Source: Oculatella sp. LEGE 06141 (lineage in GTDB: Bacteria > Cyanobacteriota > Cyanobacteriia > Elainellales > Elainellaceae). Taken from it: a stretch of 39,995 bases of DNA. The notes under the pieces were generated by a model that saw only the letters and a list, made by a program, of their open reading frames with translations, was not told the DNA's origin and searched no databases. This document shows, one piece after another, positions 34,852 to 39,995 of the stretch (its first letter is position 1; the number at the start of each line of letters is the position of its first letter). The position numbers and the translations under genes are program-made. Where the stretch lies: assembly GCF_015207605.1 (NCBI RefSeq), contig NZ_JADEWO010000055.1, forward strand, positions 1 through 39,995, read 5' to 3'.

Positions 34852-35307
34852 ATGTTGACTTTGACACGGCGTTTGCCGCCCAACTCAACGGTTGCGATTT
34901 GGTCTACTCTGACGTTGACGGCAGATGAGCGATCGCGATCGCGCCATTGTTTTGAAACAGATGACCACCAGGAAGTTTACCTGCAACTGCCGCGAGGAAC
35001 GGTGTTATATCATCAGGACTTGCTGGTTGCCGAGACAGACGAGCGTTGTGTGCAGGTGGTTGCCAGGCCAGAACCCGTTATGACCGTTACGGCAAGTGTG
35101 CCCCATGCGTTGTTGCGGGCAGCCTATCATTTGGGCAATCGTCATGTGCCGTTAGAAGTGGCGGCTACCTATTTACGGTTGGCTCCTGACCCGGTTCTCA
35201 AAGATTTGTTGATGCAGCTAGGGCTACAGGTGTACGAAGAAATAAAGCCATTTCAACCCGAGTCGGGTGCGTATGGACACCATTCGTCGCACGACCATGC
35301 TCATTGA
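34852..35307 (+). CDS. ureE: urease accessory protein UreE
   Basis: Nickel-binding metallochaperone, 151 residues, which hands Ni2+ to UreG for the urease active site. The N-terminal peptide-binding domain (1 to about 75) contains TADERSRSRH and LPRGTVLYHQDLLVAE. The metal-binding domain has the conserved HALLRAAYHLGNRHVPLEV, with the key histidine in GNRH. A short histidine tail (GHHSSHDHAH) adds metal capacity. Its stop overlaps the preferred ureF start. The urease structural genes ureABC and ureD are not in the window, so the accessory genes are separated from them here. Confidence 0.95.
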   Translation: MLTLTRRLPPNSTVAIWSTLTLTADERSRSRHCFETDDHQEVYLQLPRGTVLYHQDLLVAETDERCVQVVARPEPVMTVTASVPHALLRAAYHLGNRHVPLEVAATYLRLAPDPVLKDLLMQLGLQVYEEIKPFQPESGAYGHHSSHDHAH

Positions 35308-35983
35308 CAGCACTCCTCAAGCGTTGCTACGGCTGTTGCAGTTGGTCAGCCCAGCTCTACCAGTGGGGGCATACAGTTATTCCGAAGGGCTAGAGACGGT
35401 TGTTCAAACTGGAACGGTTGGGGATGCATCGACTCTGGAGCGCTGGCTAATTCAGGAATTGCGCTGGGGAGCGATTCGGCTGGAAGCGGCGGTGGTAACG
35501 CGAGTGTATGACTGCGTAGATTCTGGCGATGTTGAAGCGTTAACCCGGTGGAATCAGTGGTTGTCGGCCATGCGCGAAACGGAAGAGATGCGATCGCAAA
35601 GTTGGCAGATGGGACGATCGCTAACGCGACTGCTGCAATCGCTAGAGCCAGAGCTTAGGCCAGCCATTGCTGCCTGTGGAGAACCCTGCAATTTTGCGAT
35701 CGCTTTCAGTTTGGCGGCGGCACACTGGCAGATCAATCGGGAGGTGACCGTCTTAGCCTATTTACACAGTTGGGTCAGTAATCTAGTGAATGCGGGGGTG
35801 AGGCTAATTCCGCTGGGGCAAACTCAGGGGCAACAGGTGTTACTGAACGTGTACCCCCAAACTATCGAAACGGTGCAGGCGGTCTTGGTGATTCCGGATG
35901 ATGAGCTATATTGCTGTAGCTGGGGTGTGGCGATCGCCAGCATGAATCACGAAACGTTATATTCTCGCCTATTTCGCAGCTAG
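35297..35983 (+). CDS. ureF: urease accessory protein UreF
   Basis: All-helical scaffold protein, 228 residues, that joins UreD/UreH and UreG in the urease activation complex. The start MLIDSTPQALLRLLQLVSPALPVGAYSYSEGLE is the usual one, so ATG 35297 is chosen over upstream GTG 35267 and ATG 35273. It overlaps the ureE stop by 11 bases, consistent with coupling. Further family marks are MRSQSWQMGRSL and LVNAGVRLIPLGQTQGQ near residues 165-185. The gene ends about 150 bases before ureG. Confidence 0.95.
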   Translation: MLIDSTPQALLRLLQLVSPALPVGAYSYSEGLETVVQTGTVGDASTLERWLIQELRWGAIRLEAAVVTRVYDCVDSGDVEALTRWNQWLSAMRETEEMRSQSWQMGRSLTRLLQSLEPELRPAIAACGEPCNFAIAFSLAAAHWQINREVTVLAYLHSWVSNLVNAGVRLIPLGQTQGQQVLLNVYPQTIETVQAVLVIPDDELYCCSWGVAIASMNHETLYSRLFRS

Positions 35984-36135
35984 ACACGAAGTGAGAACCT
36001 CCTGAATTGGAAATCTTTGAGAATTTTTGGTCGTTCCAACTTCAAAATTCCTCAGTCTGGCCAGCGATCGTCATTTATCGCTCTCCCTTGTAAAGTTCTA
36101 CTGTGCCCTTCAATTAGCAGATTGGTGGAGAAGCT

Positions 36136-36747
36136 ATGCAACCCTTTCGAGTTGGAATTGCCGGCCCGGTCGGATCGGGAAAAACAGCCCTGGTAGATTC
36201 TCTGTGTAAAGCGATGCGAGATCACCATCACATTGCCGTGGTTACGAATGATATTTACACCCAGGAAGACGCTCAGTTTTTAGTGCGGAGCCAGGCTCTG
36301 GAGCGCGATCGCATTGTTGGAGTTGAAACGGGAGGGTGCCCGCATACGGCCATTCGTGAAGATGCCTCAATTAACTTAGTTGCAATTGAACAACTAGAAC
36401 AGCGCTTTCCCCAGCTCGACCTGATCTTTGTTGAAAGCGGCGGCGATAACCTGGCTTCGACCTTCAGCCCGGAGTTAGTAGATTTGACGATTTATGTGAT
36501 TGATGTTGCCGCCGGAGATAAAATTCCGCGCAAGGGAGGGCCTGGGATCACCAAGTCCGACTTGCTAATAATCAACAAAATTGATTTGGCACCCCTGGTT
36601 GGGGCAGACTTGAGCGTGATGGAGCGAGATGCCCGCCAAATGCGGGGAACAAAGCCATTTGTGTTTACGAACCTGAAGACCCAACAAGGACTAGAAACCG
36701 CTATTCAGTTAATTCAGCGCCATATGGGAAACATTTCAGTCTCGTGA
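36136..36747 (+). CDS. ureG: urease accessory GTPase UreG
   Basis: SIMIBI-class GTPase, 203 residues, which powers nickel insertion into urease. The P-loop GPVGSGKT is at residues 10-17, followed by [15 protein letters not shown], the nickel-binding CPH motif in [28 protein letters not shown] and the guanine-specificity motif NKIDLAP. All key residues are present. The ATG at 36136 is preceded by GGAGAAG. Last gene of the ureEFG run; a short hairpin with a T-run follows about 40 bases later. Confidence 0.98.
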   Translation: MQPFRVGIAGPVGSGKTALVDSLCKAMRDHHHIAVVTNDIYTQEDAQFLVRSQALERDRIVGVETGGCPHTAIREDASINLVAIEQLEQRFPQLDLIFVESGGDNLASTFSPELVDLTIYVIDVAAGDKIPRKGGPGITKSDLLIINKIDLAPLVGADLSVMERDARQMRGTKPFVFTNLKTQQGLETAIQLIQRHMGNISVS

Positions 36748-36786
36748 CAGCTCAAGGCTATTCGCGGATTGGTTGATCTATCTAGC

Positions 36787-36813
36787 GAAGGTCGTTCAGC
36801 CTTCTACTTTTTT
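36787..36813 (+). terminator. candidate terminator after ureG
   Basis: GAAGG (36787-36791) and CCTTC (36800-36804), eight-base loop, then TAC and six T (36808-36813). The stem is short, but the T-run and position 40 bases after ureG fit. Confidence 0.5.
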
Positions 36814-37187
36814 GGATTGGGCTTGAATAGTTATGCCTCAAAACAATTGATTGAATTCGTCAAAGCGATGCCATCAATTGCAGTTTGCCGCTGCACATTC
36901 CTGGTTTTTGTCAAGAACTATTTAAACTTCTTTTAAAGTACTCCTTGTTGATACCGCTCTGCACAATTTGGCACTGAAAATAGAGTATTAAATAACCGTT
37001 TGATGCAAAGCGATCGCTGCCATATTCTCAGCGTTGGGTTTGCGGTTTTGCTACGAAAAACAAGATTTCTATAGCAGGCTTCTGTGCTGCATTTATGCCA
37101 CAAAGGGCAACCGGAATTGATGTGTGTCGTGTTCGGCACTTCTCAAACATCTTTTTGCACCTGGCATAAACAGTCGTTGTCTACACC

Positions 37188-37218
37188 GCTTAGTTATTTG
37201 ATAAACTGTTAACTAAGC
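37188..37218. promoter_or_regulatory. inverted repeat upstream of fmdA
   Basis: GCTTAGTTA (37188-37196) and TAACTAAGC (37210-37218), a perfect nine-base inverted repeat with a 13-base spacer, followed at once by the A/T-symmetric element. It could be an operator or a terminator of an upstream transcript. It does not match the NtcA consensus. Confidence 0.4.
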
Positions 37219-37443
37219 TACTAAAAAAAGTGCTTTTTTGATCTAATGGTTTTGCATGTTTTTTCAGGTTGAGATCGATTAAATGTTTTGAAAAAAATAT
37301 TTATTTGAAGATAAAAATACTTTCAGATACTTTCATTATCGACTTGCTGTATTCCTGCTCAATTCCCTTAAGAATGTCTCTCATCTGAGTCAATGTTCAG
37401 GTTTTCAAATTAAGGCGCTGCCATTCAGTTGAGGGAAAAAGAT

Positions 37444-38619
37444 ATGCCTCCAGTTTTGTTTAAGGTAGATTTGACCAAACCAATGTCAGAGCAGGAAGTG
37501 GTTGGTCATAACCGTTGGCATCCTGACATTCCCGCGATCGCCTCAGTGAATCCGGGAGACGTTTTCCGCATTGAATGCAAAGACTGGACGGATGGTCAGA
37601 TTAAGGACAACGATGACCCCAGCGATATTCGAGACGTTGACCTTACGGTTGTGCATGTCTTAAGTGGCCCAATTCACGTTAATGGGGCTGAACCGGGAGA
37701 CATTCTGGTGGTTGACCTGCTAGATATTGGAGCCTTGCAGGGAGATGAATGGGGATTTACGGGCATCTTTGCTCGCGAAAATGGCGGTGGCTTTTTAACT
37801 GAGCATTACCCCAATGCGGCTAAAGCAATCTGGGATTTGCAGGGAATTTATACCTCGTCTCGCCATATTCCAGGCGTTCGGTTTGCTGGTATCACTCATC
37901 CAGGACTCATTGGCTGCGCTCCATCCCATGACTTGCTGGCGACGTGGAATAGCCGGGAGTCTGCTCTGGTAGCCACTAATCCCGATCGCGTTCCCCCACT
38001 AGCCGCGCTGCCCAACCCTCTCAATGCGGTTCTGGGTTCACTCAAGGGAGGCGAGTTCGATCGCGTTGCCGCTGAGGCCGCCCGTACCGTTCCGCCCCGT
38101 GAACATGGCGGTAACTGCGACATCAAAAACTTGTCGCGAGGGTCACGCATTTATTTCCCGGTGTATGTGGATGGGGCAAAGCTCTCTATGGGAGACATTC
38201 ACTTTTCCCAGGGGGATGGCGAGGTTTCGTTTTGCGGGGCGATCGAAATGTCGGGCTACATCGATCTGCATGTAGACATCATCAAAGGCGGCATGGAAAA
38301 GTATGGCATGATTAACCCCATCTTCAAGCCAGGTCCAGTAGAGCCTCGTTATTCAGAATATTTAGTGTTTGAAGGAATTTCTGTTGATGAATTTACGGGT
38401 GAGCAGTATTACCTGGATGCCCATGTTGCCTATCGTCGCGCCTGTCTCAACGCGATCGAATATCTGAAAAAGTTTGGCTTTACCGGAGAACAAGCCTATC
38501 TGTTGCTAAGCTGTGCGCCCATCGAAGGGCGAGTCAGCGGCATTGTTGATATTCCTAATGCCTGTTGTACTCTGGCGCTTCCAACGGAGATTTTTGATAA
38601 GAGTATCCTGCCGACCTAG
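37444..38619 (+). CDS. fmdA: formamidase / acetamidase
   Basis: FmdA/AmdA-family amidase, 391 residues, which hydrolyses formamide or short amides to ammonia and acid. Family features are the start PPVLFKVDLTKP, NRWHPDIPAIASVNPGD, GPIHVNGAEPGDILVVDLLDI, GFTGIFAREN, the REHGGNCDIKNLSRGS stretch, and DIHFSQGDGEVSFCGAIEMSG. The sequence agrees best with formamidases of the Methylophilus type, but the substrate is not decided by sequence. An upstream TTG at 37429 extends the frame by five residues, but GAGGG sits inside that extension at good distance from ATG 37444, so ATG is preferred. Followed by fmdB, as in other organisms. Confidence 0.92.
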   Translation: MPPVLFKVDLTKPMSEQEVVGHNRWHPDIPAIASVNPGDVFRIECKDWTDGQIKDNDDPSDIRDVDLTVVHVLSGPIHVNGAEPGDILVVDLLDIGALQGDEWGFTGIFARENGGGFLTEHYPNAAKAIWDLQGIYTSSRHIPGVRFAGITHPGLIGCAPSHDLLATWNSRESALVATNPDRVPPLAALPNPLNAVLGSLKGGEFDRVAAEAARTVPPREHGGNCDIKNLSRGSRIYFPVYVDGAKLSMGDIHFSQGDGEVSFCGAIEMSGYIDLHVDIIKGGMEKYGMINPIFKPGPVEPRYSEYLVFEGISVDEFTGEQYYLDAHVAYRRACLNAIEYLKKFGFTGEQAYLLLSCAPIEGRVSGIVDIPNACCTLALPTEIFDKSILPT

Positions 38620-38661
38620 CGTTGAGTGCCAGGGAGCGCTAAAACCAGAGCGCTAAAACTA

Positions 38662-38710
38662 GAGGAGGCACGTATATCTTCGCTCCAATGCCAGTGGTGC
38701 CTCCTCCTTT
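38662..38710 (+). terminator. candidate terminator after fmdA
   Basis: A perfect 10-base stem GAGGAGGCAC (38662-38671) and GTGCCTCCTC (38697-38706) with a 25-base loop, then CTTTG. The T-run is weak, so read-through into fmdB is possible. Just before it, AGCGCTAAAAC is duplicated. Confidence 0.55.
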
Positions 38711-38827
38711 GTTATGTGGAACGGGTAGCCTCTGCGTTTGAATAATGCCGAATAGCATTGATAAACCAGTCAAGCTAATCAAGCCAATCAAGTTAATCCG
38801 AGTTAGTCAATAGTAAGGAGAAGCATC

Positions 38828-39094
38828 ATGCCACTGTATGAGTTTCAGTGTTCGACGTGTGGACCGTTTGAACAGTGGCGATCGATGGCAGACGCAACCC
38901 AACCAATGCAATGCCCCACCTGCGACACTGCGGCACGGCGAATCTTTTCACCTCCCAGCCTGTTGTTGAGTTCTTCACTGCGGTTGCGTCAAAGTCAAGG
39001 TTCAGACCCTAGAGTAACGACGCGATCGCCAGAACCGACTCCGCCCAAACTTCACAACCATTCTCACGGGCGACCCTGGATGATCAGTCATTAA
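38828..39094 (+). CDS. fmdB: FmdB-family zinc ribbon protein
   Basis: An 88-residue protein of the FmdB regulatory family. The zinc ribbon is MPLYEFQCSTCGPFEQW (first CxxC, C8 and C11) and MQCPTCDTAARRIFSPP (second CxxC at about 28-31). After this the tail (about 45-88) is Ser/Arg/Pro-rich, ending HNHSHGRPWMISH with several histidines. FmdB was named as a putative regulator of the amidase gene it neighbours, and the same neighbourhood is seen here; regulation itself is not shown. GGAG lies eight bases before the ATG. A very strong terminator follows. Confidence 0.88.
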   Translation: MPLYEFQCSTCGPFEQWRSMADATQPMQCPTCDTAARRIFSPPSLLLSSSLRLRQSQGSDPRVTTRSPEPTPPKLHNHSHGRPWMISH

Positions 39095-39706
39095 GTAACA
39101 GTACGTAAATCCTGTGGTTATTTAATCGGCAGCTAGCGTTGTTGGAAGATGTGTTCTCCAGCAACGCTAGCTGTTTTGTTGGGTGCATCTTGGGTACAGA
39201 CTGACCTGACTCCTCTCCGGATTGAGAGATTTAAGGCGCGATTGAGCGTCTGGCCTCGCAACCATTGATCCATCGATGCAGCAACGCCAGAATTTTCGAC
39301 AGAATGATTGCTTTGTCCGGTTGTAGTATGATGTAGTATATGAAGTGTGTCTGAACTAGACTGTTTTTAGATCCTGCCCCCGAAGTCGGGCAAGATGCTT
39401 TACTCCGTTGAGACGGGTTAACCTGTATGGACAGAACGATTAACAACAGCCGAGGTGGTGCGAGCGAGAGGCGTTGGTTGATGAACTCTATATGCAAACG
39501 CGCTAGCGTAGACATGGCGTTGATATAGGCACACCGTCGGGTGGTTTGCCACAGGCCAGAGGGCGATCGCGTCGTCCTGAGGCAACCAAATTGTAGACAC
39601 CGTGCCGCTTCGTCCGTGTTGCTTGGCAAGCCCGATCGCGTTCTGGTAACAAAATTCGTTGTGGTTCTTAAATCAACTCCTCACATCCAATCATTCAACG
39701 GCAATC
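39095..39706. other. 612-base region between fmdB and the last gene
   Basis: Apart from the terminator at 39131-39178, no feature is certain. TGTAGTAT is repeated ten bases apart (39322-39329 and 39332-39339), and TGCCC/GGGCA forms a small hairpin near 39376-39393. Frames on both strands are shadows without family resemblance. Probably a promoter region with a long leader for the gene at 39707. Confidence 0.45.
39131..39178 (+). terminator. intrinsic terminator of fmdB
   Basis: A 15-base stem AGCTAGCGTTGTTGG (39131-39145) and CCAGCAACGCTAGCT (39158-39172) with one G-U pair, 12-base loop, then GTTTTGTT. It lies 36 bases after the fmdB stop. Confidence 0.75.
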
Positions 39707-39995
39707 ATGACTTCAAACGATTGGTGGAACAACTCAACTCAACCGTTTAACACTCCCCAAGCGAGGAGTTTGTTAAGCTCTGGTTGGCGATCGCTCAATC
39801 GTCAACTAGATGTAGGATTTCTCTGGCAACTCGTTTGGAATGACTCGTCTGAACTTTCCCGCAAAACGGCTGATTTATTGAGCGAAGTGGCAATTACGCT
39901 CGGTCGCAAAGAGTACGAATGGTGGGCGAATCTGCTTAGCTTTTTTTCAGACAACACGCGCTACAAGCTAGACGAGTATTGGAACTACATTAACC
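39707..39995 (+). CDS. unrecognised protein, N-terminal part
   Basis: An open frame of 96 codons running off the right edge. It begins MTSNDWWNNSTQPFNTPQAR and continues with a helical, tryptophan-rich segment (GFLWQLVWNDSSELSRKTAD, RKEYEWWANLLSFFSDN, DEYWNYIN). I do not recognise the family, and no signal peptide or membrane helix is visible. The ATG at 39707 has no strong ribosome site, but codon use with a HIP1-like GCGATCGC inside is like the neighbours. The open end prevents comparison of length. Confidence 0.55.
   Translation, partial: MTSNDWWNNSTQPFNTPQARSLLSSGWRSLNRQLDVGFLWQLVWNDSSELSRKTADLLSEVAITLGRKEYEWWANLLSFFSDNTRYKLDEYWNYIN

Larger units (their letters stand above)
36748..37443. 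other. AT-rich 696-base region between ureG and fmdA
   Basis: No gene seen; the only frames are short and without resemblance. The right half (about 37190-37400) is clearly richer in A and T than the neighbours. It holds the inverted repeat at 37188-37218, a symmetric AAAAAAG-TG-CTTTTTT element near 37223-37238 and a direct repeat ATACTTTCA (about 37317-37335). Likely the control region of fmdA. Confidence 0.5.

Noticed and set aside
39231-39629. 132-codon minus-strand frame after fmdB
   Set aside because: Mixed composition, no domain, no ribosome site and it spans promoter-like sequence of the next gene; likely chance.
39676-39685. ACTCCTCACA, resembling the core of the cyanobacterial sRNA Yfr1
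   Set aside because: The flanks lack the two Yfr1 stem-loops and a T-run; ten matching bases can occur by chance and it overlaps the leader of the last gene.
1-39995. Many GCGATCGC copies as a possible repeat array
   Set aside because: These are dispersed HIP1 octamers typical of cyanobacterial genomes, not a CRISPR or mobile repeat.

Overview
The window looks like chromosomal DNA of a cyanobacterium. Three things point there: the octamer GCGATCGC (HIP1) and partial forms of it recur inside almost every gene; a ycf34 homologue is present, otherwise known from plastids and cyanobacteria; and several other families are typical of cyanobacteria (a NarM-like nitrate reductase-associated protein, a DUF3143 protein beside a J-domain protein, a Ser/Thr kinase with WD40 repeats, a four-ACT aspartate kinase). 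I see no rRNA, tRNA, CRISPR array, insertion sequence or prophage gene, so the genus is not resolvable from this alone.

Layout. 0-2 kb (minus): 5' part of a prolyl oligopeptidase gene and a NarM-like gene. 2.2-3.7 kb (plus): cobD/cbiB and pyrR, tightly coupled. 4.1-8.1 kb: a small two-helix membrane protein behind a HLR1-like direct repeat, a dynamin-like/DUF697 GTPase, and a convergent multi-helix mechanosensitive-channel-type protein. 8.4-12 kb: SRPBCC protein, aspartate kinase, YbdK-family carboxylate-amine ligase. 12-17 kb: glycosyltransferase-TPR protein, mgtE with a hairpin-rich leader, Ser/Thr kinase-WD40. 17-20.6 kb (minus): an RTX protein with seven FG-GAP repeats, a TIGR03032-family protein, and a candidate 51-residue membrane peptide. 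20.7-26.4 kb: PLP-dependent Ser/Thr dehydratase, ycf34, CCA-adding enzyme, a small basic protein, a renalase-like flavoprotein, a YaaW-type protein. 26.4-28 kb: a foldable intergenic region (possible ncRNA), J-domain protein, DUF3143. 28-31.2 kb (minus): lysA, cdaA, uppS. 31.3-34.6 kb: rimI and clpC. 34.8-39.1 kb: ureE-ureF-ureG, then fmdA-fmdB. The window ends in an unrecognised open reading frame.

How the genes work together. lysC and lysA serve the aspartate/diaminopimelate pathway and, with uppS and cdaA, point to cell-wall precursor supply together with c-di-AMP signalling. ureEFG (nickel delivery to urease) and fmdA-fmdB (amide hydrolysis and a zinc-ribbon partner) form a stretch devoted to ammonia from small organic nitrogen compounds; the NarM-like gene is a separate nitrogen-assimilation link. 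Most of the window is ordinary core genome. The parts deserving a second look are mainly non-coding: the mgtE leader, the HLR1-like site at 4.1 kb, the structured region at 26.5 kb, the AT-rich region before fmdA, and the short gene at 20.5 kb.
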